A DNA stretch of 64,000 nt from assembly GCF_900108855.1 (NCBI RefSeq), contig NZ_FNXY01000004.1, positions 558,001-622,000 of the forward strand. Reading direction: 5' to 3'. Under the pieces are notes generated by a model, which was given only the letters and a program-made list of their open reading frames with translations, was not told where the DNA came from and did not search any database. Within the stretch, counting starts at the first letter, position 1. Every line of letters starts with the position of its first letter. Source of the stretch: Dyadobacter koreensis. GTDB lineage: Bacteria > Bacteroidota > Bacteroidia > Cytophagales > Spirosomataceae. Shown piece after piece: positions 18,910 to 27,759 of the stretch. Both the position numbers and the translations under genes were made by a program.

Positions 18910-19602
18910 ATGATTGATACCGTTTCCAGTTTTTTTTGCTCAAAAAGTTTAAAAACTATATTCACTTGCGCTCTCTTACTCATTTCATCATGTAAAATAT
19001 GGGCACAAAACGATACTGCATCCACAGGCAAAGCTGCATTTATCTTTAATCTCGATTCCCGAAACACATATATCAATCATAAACGGATAAATATATGGGG
19101 TTTAAGAGCAGGTCTCACTTTTGGAAAAAGATCCCATGGCCTGACACTGGGTTACTACTGGTTGGGATACAACGCATCGCACAATCTGATTCGTTGGAAA
19201 AAGATGCTTTCTCCAACGATTAATTTAGCTAACATCAGACAAACCGATGTTCAGTTTTTAAGTCTTGCCTACTGGTATCCGATTTTAAAAACGCCCAAAT
19301 GGATACTGTCAGCACCGGTTGAAGTTGGGATTGGAAAGCAGTCTTCGCATTATAAAGATTTTTTTGAAGACCTGATCATGCGCAGAAAAGAAAGATATTT
19401 TCAGCCGTTTCAGTTGGGTCTTTATGCAGAACATCGCCTGACACCCTGGGCTGGCCTGAACATTCAGGCAGGTTATCGAAATGCAATATCAAAGGGGAAT
19501 ATTCAACACAAATTCGGCGGGGTTTATTATAGTTATGGCCTGACTTTGTACCCTGAAACCATTATGAAAGATATAAAAAAGTGGAAAGCCAAACGCAATT
19601 AA
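18910..19602 (+). CDS. Putative outer-membrane beta-barrel protein
   Basis: A 230-residue protein of unknown function. Its N-terminus has a signal peptide (hydrophobic TIFTCALLLISS, then WAQND as probable cleavage region at about residue 35). The mature part alternates hydrophobic and polar residues with many aromatic residues (LGYYWLGYNAS, FLSLAYWYPI, LGLYAEHRL), as in an eight-stranded outer-membrane barrel. It is divergent from the two-component system 1 genes, with 285 bases between, and convergent with the Gly/Tyr-rich protein. It may be a target of that system, but only position suggests it. Confidence 0.65.
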   Translation: MIDTVSSFFCSKSLKTIFTCALLLISSCKIWAQNDTASTGKAAFIFNLDSRNTYINHKRINIWGLRAGLTFGKRSHGLTLGYYWLGYNASHNLIRWKKMLSPTINLANIRQTDVQFLSLAYWYPILKTPKWILSAPVEVGIGKQSSHYKDFFEDLIMRRKERYFQPFQLGLYAEHRLTPWAGLNIQAGYRNAISKGNIQHKFGGVYYSYGLTLYPETIMKDIKKWKAKRN

Positions 19603-19643
19603 TATCATCAATTTTCCAAAAATATACTTACTATAAAGAAAAA

Positions 19644-19666
19644 GAAGCAACCGAAAAGGCTGCTTC
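19644..19666. terminator. Terminator between convergent genes
   Basis: The stem GAAGCA-a-CC / GG-c-TGCTTC (19644-19652 with 19658-19666) has a GAAAA loop and is followed by ATTTTT on the plus strand; A-rich sequence on the other side makes it work for the minus strand too. Confidence 0.7.
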
Positions 19667-19703
19667 ATTTTTCTTTCAAACTATACAATCACAAATCAAA
19701 TCC

Positions 19704-21128
19704 TTAACGTCGTCCCCCACGGGCTACGCCACCACCGCCTACGGAACCTCCGCCACGGCTGTAACCACCTCCATAAGAGGGACTTCGAAAATTGCCCCCT
19801 CCGTTGTTATAACTTCTGGGAGTATTATTATAGGTTCTGGGGGCGCTATTACTTCTGTTGTAAGAACCCTGATTTGGCAAGTAGCGACCTCCTTGTGAAT
19901 AGCCACGACCAGTATTATTATATGTTCTTGGAGAAGATAACCAGTTTGATCTTGATCCCATTTCAGGATTATAATGTCTTCCGGCAGCACCTATAAAACC
20001 ATTTCTCGGGGAGACATAACGTCCTCTTGAAATGTAATGATTACGATAATAATTCCCGTATGTGCGGTACAAGTGAGGATAATAACGATAAGCTCCTCCA
20101 AAAAACCAGGTTGAAAAACCGAGTGTCGGGAAACCGTATCCATACAGGCCCATTCCGTAATACATACCACCTCCGAAACCAAATGCGCCTGGATACCACA
20201 TTGGCGAACCATACCAGGATGGATATCCAAACCAGTAAGAATATGGGTTACTGTAATAATTGATCACTTTATCACCTGTTGGTGCTGGGTAGCTATATCC
20301 GCCGCTTTGTGCATATTGCTGCGTTGCCCGATCATATTCTTGCTGCGCTTGTGGATCCTGCGCCAATTCTTTTTTATAATTATCCAGATCCTGCTTGTTA
20401 TCGGCCTCAATCTTGTCATGCGCATCGGCCAGTTTTTGACGCGTGCCATCAGGATCATTTCTAAATTCTTCCCCCAAACGAGCGGTCAAATCGTTGTGAT
20501 CATTTAAAATCGAAAGGACATCAGGCATTTCCTGTAAATTTTTAAAAGCTTCCTGAGCATCCGAATTCAACGGCTTTATTAAATCCGAGAATGAAGCAAC
20601 GGCCTGCTGATTAAGATTATCAACCGTTACAAGGTCATTATGATGATTACGATAAAGTTTCCATGCTGCTTCCTGCAACTCTTTCGATGGATTATTTAAC
20701 AATCCGTTGATTTGTTCTTTGGACTGTTTACGTGGCAAAGTTGCCAGCGTATGCATCAGTTCAGGATAACGCGATACCTCGTAAAACCAATTCTGCTTTT
20801 TCTGAGGGTATCCCTGGATCGTAGCCTGGAAACGCTGTGTAGTATATTCGCGGATCCGGGCCACCTTATCCAATACTTCCGGATACTGTGTTGCAATCAG
20901 GATATTATTCCTTACTTCTTCTTTATAAGGAGCAACGGTTGGAACAATACTCTGCTCTACCGGTTTGGAAGGACGCTGATCCGCATAATCTGCATCATTT
21001 TGGCTATACGCTGTAAGCGAAATGGTTAAAAATGAAAATGCTGTAAAAAATGTTGTTAAAAAACGGAAATTAAAGGTTTTATCTCCCTCTAAAACGGCGC
21101 AGGGATCACCTTTTTTATGCGATTTCAT
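19704..21128 (-). CDS. Secreted DUF3300-like protein with Gly/Tyr/Arg-rich tail
   Basis: 474 residues. After a polar stretch of 24 residues there is a hydrophobic signal sequence (LTTFFTAFSFLTISLTAYS). Residues about 55-260 are helical and contain repeated tyrosine-proline elements (ATQYPEVL, VSRYPELM) like those of DUF3300. From about 285 on the sequence is of low complexity: first Tyr/Trp/Gly-rich (YWFGYPSWYGSP, GGMYYGMGLYGYG), then Asn/Ser/Arg/Gly-rich, ending in GGGVARGGRR. The tail could be an adhesive or wall-contacting region, or bind nucleic acid or polysaccharide; none is proven. DUF3300 assignment is tentative. Confidence 0.65.
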   Translation of the reverse strand: MKSHKKGDPCAVLEGDKTFNFRFLTTFFTAFSFLTISLTAYSQNDADYADQRPSKPVEQSIVPTVAPYKEEVRNNILIATQYPEVLDKVARIREYTTQRFQATIQGYPQKKQNWFYEVSRYPELMHTLATLPRKQSKEQINGLLNNPSKELQEAAWKLYRNHHNDLVTVDNLNQQAVASFSDLIKPLNSDAQEAFKNLQEMPDVLSILNDHNDLTARLGEEFRNDPDGTRQKLADAHDKIEADNKQDLDNYKKELAQDPQAQQEYDRATQQYAQSGGYSYPAPTGDKVINYYSNPYSYWFGYPSWYGSPMWYPGAFGFGGGMYYGMGLYGYGFPTLGFSTWFFGGAYRYYPHLYRTYGNYYRNHYISRGRYVSPRNGFIGAAGRHYNPEMGSRSNWLSSPRTYNNTGRGYSQGGRYLPNQGSYNRSNSAPRTYNNTPRSYNNGGGNFRSPSYGGGYSRGGGSVGGGGVARGGRR

Positions 21129-21319
21129 GAGCTTTTGCGTTAAATTTTGAATTACTTTGTAACCTTTAACATATTAAAATTACAATTCGATTCTGTTGAA
21201 ATTTTGTAGTTCTGGCAAGTATTCGAATAATTTAAAATTTATTTTAGAGCCGGTAAAACAGGCACCCGTCAGGGCACCTGCTTATTTGGGTCACTAATAC
21301 TTTTTAGAAAAAAAAATTG

Positions 21320-21880
21320 TTATGACTGGTTTACCGGAAAACTTTTCATCAGTTTTTTCACCCCCTTATTGATTCGTTTATCAAGAGTGTTTGGGTTGGT
21401 GACGTCACCTGAAACTGCTCTCTGCCAAACGATCTCTCCGGTTTTGGCATCAACAACATCAAGTATCAAAGTACCATCTGTGCTATTGGTTGATGAGGGA
21501 TATCCACCGTAACCGTAACCTCCATAAGGAATCCCCCAGCCGAATCTTCCCCAACCCATCATCGGGTATCCCATCATCGGATATCCTCCATAATAATTTT
21601 TACGGACACGTTGGGTATAAGTATGAAACTGCAATAAAAAGTCCGGATTTCCAGTCTCTCGTATCAGACCTTTCTCATTCAATGCTGCGTCAAACGCTTT
21701 CTGTATACGCTGACGTGAATAAGTGCTGTTATACATTGGGTTTTGGTTTGTCTTCATATCCGGCACAATCCAGTTATAGGTCTTGACCGGAGCATTGTCC
21801 GATACTTTCGACGGGGAATTTGCGAAAACGACGCCGCTCAATATGCTAAGCAAGCTCAACAGAATCAGATTCTTTTTCAT
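21320..21880 (-). CDS. DUF4136 domain secreted protein
   Basis: I use the ATG at 21880 (186 residues), which gives a clean signal peptide ending near VFANS; an upstream start would add 14 odd residues. The body matches the DUF4136 pattern: an early FDAALNEKGL, then NPDFLLQFH, a Gly/Tyr/Met-rich insert (GGYPMMGYPMMGWGRFGWG), then GTLILDVVDAKTGEIVWQ. These proteins are envelope proteins of unknown role, often lipoproteins, but here no lipobox cysteine is seen. It lies between the Gly/Tyr-rich protein and the HtrA protease on the same strand. Confidence 0.8.
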   Translation of the reverse strand: MKKNLILLSLLSILSGVVFANSPSKVSDNAPVKTYNWIVPDMKTNQNPMYNSTYSRQRIQKAFDAALNEKGLIRETGNPDFLLQFHTYTQRVRKNYYGGYPMMGYPMMGWGRFGWGIPYGGYGYGGYPSSTNSTDGTLILDVVDAKTGEIVWQRAVSGDVTNPNTLDKRINKGVKKLMKSFPVNQS

Positions 21881-21933
21881 TTTTACGATGATTAAATTTT
21901 TAGGATTTAAAAAAATAAACATAGCATTCGTGT

Positions 21934-21955
21934 AGGGGCGGACACCAGGCCCGCC
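21934..21955 (-). terminator. GC-rich hairpin after htrA
   Basis: GGGCGG (21935-21940) and CCGCCC (21950-21955) can pair. On the minus strand the hairpin follows the htrA stop by 10 bases, but a T-run comes only about 18 bases later, so termination is uncertain. Confidence 0.35.
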
Positions 21956-21964
21956 CTGCCAACA

Positions 21965-23479
21965 TCACAAACCAATCGCATAATATTGTGTTTCCTGACT
22001 TCCCGGATAAACTCCCTCAATCATTACCCCACCCTTTTTACCTTCCAATGCTTTCATTGCCTGCTGCACGTTCCCTACCGGTGTTTTATCTATTTTAGTA
22101 ATAACGAATCCGTCCTGCATATCAGTATTCTGACGGACCTTTCCTGCATTAATTTGGCTCACCTGCACGCCCTGTTCAACATCCCATGCTCTCTTCTGCT
22201 GAGCAGTCAGATCTTGTAATTCGATTCCAAGGTTGTCAAAAGTCTGAGCTGATTTTTCAGCCACCAATGTTCCTGCGCTACTTTTTAGTGCAACGGTAAC
22301 AATTTTGTCAGCACCATCACGGTTCACGTTGACCAAGACCTTATCGCCAGGCTTATGCTGAGCAATTGCTTCCTGCAACTGTGCCACACTTTCTATATCA
22401 TGGCCATCAATTTTTGTAATCACATCACCCACCTTAATACCAGCCTCACGCGCTGCACTCTGATCGGCAAAATTTTCCACGCGAACACCTTCGTCCACTT
22501 TCAAGTCATATGATTTAACTTTTGCGCCGTCTACTTCACTGATACCAACGCCGAGATAACCTCGTTGTACGGAACCAAATTTCGAAATATCTTCCACAAC
22601 TTTGTGTGCGATACTGGAAGGGACTGCGAATGAATAACCTGCAAACGATCCGGTCTGGCTGGCAATGGCTGTGTTAATCCCGATGAGATTGCCGTTTAAA
22701 TCAACCAAAGCACCACCTGAGTTTCCCGGATTCACTGCCGCATCAGTCTGAATAAAGGACTCGACGGGAGCCTTTGAATTCTCTCCAAGAATGTTGATGC
22801 TGCGACCTTTCGCGCTTACGATCCCCGCCGTTACAGTCGAAGTCAGGTTATATGGATTACCAACCGCCAAAACCCATTGTCCAACTTTGACGTTTTCAGA
22901 ATTTCCGAACGATAAAGCTGGAAGATTTTTAGCTTCAATCTGGATCAGCGCAATATCCGTATTCGGATCAGAGCCTATCACTTTCGCTTTAAAGGTGCGT
23001 TTGTCAGCCAATGTAACTTCCAAAGATTCTGCTCCCTGAATTACGTGATTATTTGTCACAATAAATCCATCCGGATTAATGATTACTCCGGATCCCGAAG
23101 CCTGTGGTTTTTCGCCTCTTCCACTACCCTGCGGTGCATCCTGACCAAAAGGACTGCGACCTCCAAAAAAGTCTTTCAACTCTTCCGGCACTTCCATCTG
23201 GCTCACATTCCTTTCAGCTTTCATCGTGGATTTAATATGGACAACAGCCGCAGTCGCTTTTTGGGAAGCAAGAGAAAAATCCGCTGGAATCATCGCCACA
23301 TTTGTACCAGTACTTTTCTCTTCCAGCCTCGTTTTCATCACGGGCATATTGGTCTCTACCCAATTGGAGATCGTATCAGGTTTGCTAAAATGTTCATAGG
23401 CTGCGAAAGATGTACCGCCAACGAAAGCGAATGCCAGGGCAACAGGAGCTAATTTCTTGATATTTTGTTTTTCGAACAT
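21965..23479 (-). CDS. HtrA/DegP-type periplasmic serine protease
   Basis: 504 residues. An N-terminal hydrophobic segment (about 9-27) acts as signal or anchor. The trypsin-like domain has catalytic H145 (TNNHVIQG), D175 (NTDIALI) and S254 (NPGNSGGAL). Two PDZ domains follow (about 305-390 and 415-504). The family degrades or refolds damaged envelope proteins. Its nearest upstream gene on the same strand is a two-component kinase, separated by a terminator and a 258-base gap, so it has its own promoter but may be regulated by that system. Confidence 0.93.
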   Translation of the reverse strand: MFEKQNIKKLAPVALAFAFVGGTSFAAYEHFSKPDTISNWVETNMPVMKTRLEEKSTGTNVAMIPADFSLASQKATAAVVHIKSTMKAERNVSQMEVPEELKDFFGGRSPFGQDAPQGSGRGEKPQASGSGVIINPDGFIVTNNHVIQGAESLEVTLADKRTFKAKVIGSDPNTDIALIQIEAKNLPALSFGNSENVKVGQWVLAVGNPYNLTSTVTAGIVSAKGRSINILGENSKAPVESFIQTDAAVNPGNSGGALVDLNGNLIGINTAIASQTGSFAGYSFAVPSSIAHKVVEDISKFGSVQRGYLGVGISEVDGAKVKSYDLKVDEGVRVENFADQSAAREAGIKVGDVITKIDGHDIESVAQLQEAIAQHKPGDKVLVNVNRDGADKIVTVALKSSAGTLVAEKSAQTFDNLGIELQDLTAQQKRAWDVEQGVQVSQINAGKVRQNTDMQDGFVITKIDKTPVGNVQQAMKALEGKKGGVMIEGVYPGSQETQYYAIGL

Positions 23480-23674
23480 GACTACAAAAAGATGAAAAGT
23501 TGAAAGATGATTAACCGAAGATCAAAGTGCCCGAAAGAAGTCCAGCTGAAACCTTTTCCACCACTCTGCCTCGTATGTTAATTCAAATTTGCAACACGAT
23601 CCTGTTGTAATCTTGTGGGAATTCTGAAGAGATTCTGAAGTTTTATTTTTTTGAAAAATAAATTATAAATGAAA

Positions 23675-23712
23675 CAAAAAAAGGAAGGTTAAAAACCTCC
23701 CCCTTTCCTTTG
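23675..23712 (-). terminator. Terminator after two-component system 2
   Basis: On the minus strand, an A/G-rich and C/T-rich pair of arms with inner AGGTT-AAA-AACCT and an outer AAAGG/CCTTT is followed by a run of seven T. It lies 26 bases after the kinase stop. Confidence 0.6.
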
Positions 23713-23737
23713 TTATTAGCCATGAAAAATCTTTATG

Positions 23738-24991
23738 TCACCAACTCACGGTCAATACGTGCCATTCGTTGTCTATATCATATTTTAAGTTCTGTCCGTT
23801 AACCTCGCAAATGGTTTTTACCAAAGCTAATCCAAGACCTAACGAAGCAGATAACGTACTTTCCTTACGAAAACGTTCAAAAAGTTGTTCCGGATTCGCA
23901 TTCAGTGGTTTTCCTGTATTTCGGACAGATAATATTCTTTCGCGTAAGATAATAATAATCTTTCCTTTTTCAACGTTATGCCTGATCGCGTTTGTCAATA
24001 AATTATTTACAAGTATTTCAGCCAGCGCAGGATGTATCACAGGACCAAACGGTTGTAAGTCTGTTTGAATGCTTAATTCGCGCTGGTCAATTAAATCTTC
24101 AAGATCCCTCAGTTTACTATTAATGATCGGAACCAGATTAATCGGATCAGTTCCTGCCAGAAACTGCCTGTTTTCAATTTTAGTAAGCAATAATAATGCC
24201 TGATTCAAACGCCCCAATCTGTTTGCAGCCTCACTAACGCTCGACAAGGCAACCAGCTGCGATTCCGTTAGTGACTCATCCTGAAAGAGTCCTTCAATTT
24301 TCGAAAGTATGACAGCAAGCGGCGTTTGAATCTCGTGGGACGCATTTTCGGTAAATTCTTTCAGATTTTGATACGCCGTCGTTACCCTGCTTGTCAGGTG
24401 CGTAACGGACTGGTTCAGCTGATCAAATTCAAGCGTTTTCTGCGGCTCGAATGTCAGCGTCTCGTGCTGCTGAATCTGGTAAGCGTCGAGTTTCCCCAAC
24501 GTTTTATAGAAAGGTTTCCACAACCGTTTGGAAAGCCAGCTATTTAATACCAGGAGTGAAATAAGCATAACCGTGACAATGAATGTGACCGTCATCACCA
24601 CTGCCTCCATCAGATGTTGTCTTTGCAGCAGCATTTTACTGATCGTTACGCGATACCACTGCCCCAAAGCCCTTTCATAAAAAACAAGCTGGCGGTATGG
24701 CTGAAATTCATTTTCCGCCAGATTCAGCATTGATGTTTCCCGGATAAAAGACCGTCCCGGATACCGGACAGGTTCCAGTTGCAGACTATCTCCAAGCTGC
24801 AGGATATAAACCGGCAACGTTTCCAGATGTTTCAATTGCCAGCGCACTTTTACCTGGCTTTGAAATAACTCCTTGTTCGCTTCACGATCAATAAGATACC
24901 GAACTGAGACGTAAAACAATCCCGCTCCCAAAAAAAGTACAACCATGGAAGTTACCAGTTGATAGCGAAGGATCTGAGCTAATAATTTCAT
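23738..24991 (-). CDS. Sensor histidine kinase (system 2)
   Basis: 417 residues, with the same layout as the kinase at 16685-17950: membrane helices at about 12-31 and 131-152 around a periplasmic loop of about 100 residues, phospho-acceptor H219 (ENASHEIQTPL), then HATPase boxes (LLTNAIRHN, GLGLALVK). It overlaps its regulator gene by 4 bases. The periplasmic loops of the two kinases differ, apart from a shared PVR-YP-like and PYR element, so they probably sense different signals. It is cytoplasmic-membrane located. Confidence 0.92.
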   Translation of the reverse strand: MKLLAQILRYQLVTSMVVLFLGAGLFYVSVRYLIDREANKELFQSQVKVRWQLKHLETLPVYILQLGDSLQLEPVRYPGRSFIRETSMLNLAENEFQPYRQLVFYERALGQWYRVTISKMLLQRQHLMEAVVMTVTFIVTVMLISLLVLNSWLSKRLWKPFYKTLGKLDAYQIQQHETLTFEPQKTLEFDQLNQSVTHLTSRVTTAYQNLKEFTENASHEIQTPLAVILSKIEGLFQDESLTESQLVALSSVSEAANRLGRLNQALLLLTKIENRQFLAGTDPINLVPIINSKLRDLEDLIDQRELSIQTDLQPFGPVIHPALAEILVNNLLTNAIRHNVEKGKIIIILRERILSVRNTGKPLNANPEQLFERFRKESTLSASLGLGLALVKTICEVNGQNLKYDIDNEWHVLTVSW

Positions 24992-25665
24992 TGTTCGCTG
25001 AACTTATATCCAACACCATAAATCGAACGCAGGTAATCCGGACAACCTTTGTCCATCAATTTTTTCCTTAAATTTTTAATGTGCGTATAAATAAAATCAA
25101 AATTGTCCATCAGGTCGGCGTCGTCTCCCCACAAATGTTCAGCAATTGATTCTTTCGTTAAAACTCTGTTTTTATTTGCGATCAGATAAATTAAAAGGTC
25201 ATATTCCTTCCGGGTCAGGATAATTTCCTGCGTATCAACCGAAACAAAATGCTCCTGCGGTTCAACAATAATTTTACCAAAACGGATCTGCTGATTTCCC
25301 TGAAAGTTTCGTCTTCTTATCACAGCCTGAACTCTTGCATTAAGTTCAGACAAATGAAAAGGTTTGGTCAAATAATCGTCAGAACCGAGGTTTAAGCCTT
25401 CAATCCGGTCATCAAGCGAGTTTTTTGCAGAAATAATGATGATACCAGTTTCAGGAAACTTCCTTTTTAACTCTCTGACAGCATCCAGCCCATCACCATC
25501 GGGAAGCATAATATCGACCAGTACACAGTCGTATTTATAAATATTAATTTTCTCAATGGCAGATTCGTAATCCTGCGCCCACTCGCATATAAAATTCTCA
25601 CGCTGAAAATAATTCTGGATACTGGTCGCCAGCGCTTTCTCGTCTTCTATGAGTAATAGCTTCAT
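24988..25665 (-). CDS. OmpR-family response regulator (system 2)
   Basis: 225 residues from the ATG at 25665; a TTG two codons upstream is unlikely. Receiver with D51 (LVDIMLPDGDG), K101 (DDYLTKPF) and a C-terminal winged helix ending in YGVGYKF. It is very similar to the regulator at 17947-18624, including IISAKNSLDDR versus IISAKDSLDDK, which marks the two systems as paralogues. Its gene is followed directly by the kinase; the ThuA-like gene upstream on the same strand ends 63 bases before it. Confidence 0.93.
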   Translation of the reverse strand: MKLLLIEDEKALATSIQNYFQRENFICEWAQDYESAIEKINIYKYDCVLVDIMLPDGDGLDAVRELKRKFPETGIIIISAKNSLDDRIEGLNLGSDDYLTKPFHLSELNARVQAVIRRRNFQGNQQIRFGKIIVEPQEHFVSVDTQEIILTRKEYDLLIYLIANKNRVLTKESIAEHLWGDDADLMDNFDFIYTHIKNLRKKLMDKGCPDYLRSIYGVGYKFSEQ

Positions 25666-25728
25666 GCCCAAAGGTTTTGTACAAATGAACCTACCAATTT
25701 TGGTGCAATTTTGTAGTTGCCTAAAATT

Positions 25729-26574
25729 TTATTTTTTCCTGCTTCCAAGCCACAAAATGCCATCGACAACAAGTTTATTCTGAACATCATTATCAAAAGT
25801 GTAAGACAATGTTTTATTGGTTTTATTTTCATAGTCTATATCGTTATGTCCCATATTCAGATACAGCATTTTGTAATTTTTATTCGTCCAGACCACAGGG
25901 AAATATCCACTGTGCCATATTTCGTGTTGCTTAGGTCCGGTACCCAATGGAAAACTGGTTGAATCAATCGATACCAAAATTTTAATGTCCGGATTTTTTC
26001 GAAGATCATGTTCCCAGCGATACCATTCGTTTGGCGAAGATTTGAAAATTTCCGGCAGATTTTTCGTTGCCCCAAAGTTTTTGTCTTCGACTCGTAGAAT
26101 GGCAGACGTAGGTCGCCAGGTATTACTGGCATATTGCCCGGAACCCAGGAATTTTTCGTGATACCAATCCCAGTTCTGATTAAACGCCGACGGTGTCAGC
26201 GCGAACGCTGCGAAATGGAAACCCATCCAGGCTCCGCCATTTTCCATATATTTTTGAAAAGCTGTCCGCTGTTCCTGAGTTTCAGGCCTGGTATCTAAAA
26301 AAAGAACGACTTGATATCCTGACAAATATTCAGTATTTAATTTACTCCAATCGGATGTGGAATTATAGGTGAAGTTATTATCGGCAGAAATAGTCTGAAA
26401 AAAATTATTGGCCTCACGCACAAAACTGATATGCGCCTGGTCATTCTTCCCAGTGTAAAATGCAAGTATTTTAAACTTTGTTTTTTTTTCCGGCTTCGAT
26501 ATGCCAGATATGGTGAACAGCAAAGTCAGCAATAATAACGTGCAGCCAACAGCTCTATTAAAATAAAATTTCAT
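25729..26574 (-). CDS. ThuA-like secreted protein
   Basis: 281 residues with a signal peptide (about 1-27, VGCTLLLLTLLFTISGIS). The rest follows the ThuA fold, a glutamine-amidotransferase-like Rossmann domain: KILAFYTGKN, YQVVLFLDTR, ENGGAWMGFHFAAFA, and a late WTNKNYKMLYLNMGHN. Members are linked to trehalose or other sugar use and lack the catalytic cysteine triad. Export suggests work on external carbohydrate, but no sugar genes are next to it. It lies upstream of the two-component system 2 genes with a 63-base gap. Confidence 0.8.
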   Translation of the reverse strand: MKFYFNRAVGCTLLLLTLLFTISGISKPEKKTKFKILAFYTGKNDQAHISFVREANNFFQTISADNNFTYNSTSDWSKLNTEYLSGYQVVLFLDTRPETQEQRTAFQKYMENGGAWMGFHFAAFALTPSAFNQNWDWYHEKFLGSGQYASNTWRPTSAILRVEDKNFGATKNLPEIFKSSPNEWYRWEHDLRKNPDIKILVSIDSTSFPLGTGPKQHEIWHSGYFPVVWTNKNYKMLYLNMGHNDIDYENKTNKTLSYTFDNDVQNKLVVDGILWLGSRKK

Positions 26575-26757
26575 TTAAATATAGGATTTAGGAATAGAAA
26601 ACAGCCGGGAATGCCCTACCAATATCTGTTTCGCAATTTAAAAGAATATTGTGAATTCAGATACCGAAGCCACATTTCAGCATCACCTTCACGCCGAGAT
26701 CAGTCAGGTGTGGTTTTGGTTTGAAACAAAATTGCACCCTGACGGGCGGGTTACAAC

Positions 26758-27663
26758 TTACAGCCAGCCTCGTTTTTTAAACCAATAATAAATTCCACCG
26801 GTAATGGCCGCCATTAAAAGCATCACGCCGGGATAGCCAAATTTCATTTTAAGCTCTGGCATGAATTCAAAATTCATACCATACACTCCGACAATGAACG
26901 TAAGAGGCATAAAAAAAACGGAAAAGATGGTCAGGACCCGGATAATTTCATTCGTTCTTTGAGACGACAATGAAAAATAAATGTTCAACAGGTGACTGGT
27001 ATTTTCGAATAACGAGTCGTAGATATTGTGAAGTTTAACGTAAAGATCCCTTGTATCGCGGGTATAGGTATTGCCTTCCTCACTATCAATTTTGTCAACA
27101 ATTTCGAATGTAAGAATAAGGATTCGTCGCGTTACATCGACTTTTCTTTTCAAATAATATAAACCTTCCAACAAAGATAGTTTCCGGTTTTTAAGGAACA
27201 TATTAGTTTCTGAAAGTTCAATTTCGCGGTTCAGGCGCGCTGCGTGAATATCGTAGGTAGCCAAACCCGTTTTCACGATCTCATTTAAAATATGGCGCGT
27301 AGATTTGCAATTTTCAGAGTGCAGATACTCATTCTTTATCTGTTCTACTTGCGGCCATTCTTTTTTATGAATAGTGATAATCCGATCATCTTTCATAAAA
27401 ATTGAAATTTTGTCAGTAAGCTCTCTCACTGTATCAGCCTGACTATCAACCTCGGATGTATGTAATCGGAAAATTATAAAAACATCACCCTCACTTCCCA
27501 CAATCTCATATTTTGGTAAATGGTCAGGCTGCAGGCAGTCGTTCACTGACGATTCATGCAGATTATATTTCCGGGCGATTTGATGTAATTCATCCGGTTC
27601 CGGATCTGTAACATCCAGCCACTCAAAAGGGTGATTTGATTTTTCTGCTAATATTTGAACCAT
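26758..27663 (-). CDS. corA: CorA-family magnesium/cobalt transporter
   Basis: 301 residues: a long cytoplasmic alpha/beta funnel domain (1-240) and two C-terminal membrane helices (about 243-261 and 276-294). The hallmark GMN is at 262-264 (VYGMNFEFMPE), in the loop between the helices where the hydrated Mg2+ ion is selected. The C-terminal end is basic (FKKRGWL), as expected for the inside. It is a pentameric cytoplasmic-membrane channel. The gene stands alone, between the terminator of the lipoprotein gene and the ThuA-like gene. Confidence 0.93.
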   Translation of the reverse strand: MVQILAEKSNHPFEWLDVTDPEPDELHQIARKYNLHESSVNDCLQPDHLPKYEIVGSEGDVFIIFRLHTSEVDSQADTVRELTDKISIFMKDDRIITIHKKEWPQVEQIKNEYLHSENCKSTRHILNEIVKTGLATYDIHAARLNREIELSETNMFLKNRKLSLLEGLYYLKRKVDVTRRILILTFEIVDKIDSEEGNTYTRDTRDLYVKLHNIYDSLFENTSHLLNIYFSLSSQRTNEIIRVLTIFSVFFMPLTFIVGVYGMNFEFMPELKMKFGYPGVMLLMAAITGGIYYWFKKRGWL

Positions 27664-27690
27664 GAAAATTAAAGATTTGATACAAAAAAA

Positions 27691-27729
27691 TCAGGTAGCC
27701 GAAATGCCTGAAACATTCGAGCTACCTGA
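27691..27729 (-). terminator. Terminator after the Big_2 lipoprotein gene
   Basis: TCAGGTAGC (27691-27699) pairs with GCTACCTGA (27721-27729); an inner CGAAATG/CATTCG extends the stem. On the minus strand seven T follow immediately, the classical intrinsic form. Confidence 0.85.
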
Positions 27730-27759
27730 GTATTGCTGATAAAACTTCTGTTCCAGCGC

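Noticed and set aside
19704..19990. Short tandem-like repeats resembling a CRISPR or direct-repeat array
   Set aside because: The repeats follow codons for Gly, Tyr, Asn, Ser and Arg in the protein tail; unit length and spacing are not regular.
21250..21290. Repeat-like CAGGCACCC/GGGCACCTG
   Set aside because: The arms have two mismatches in eight and no T-run follows, so a terminator is not supported.
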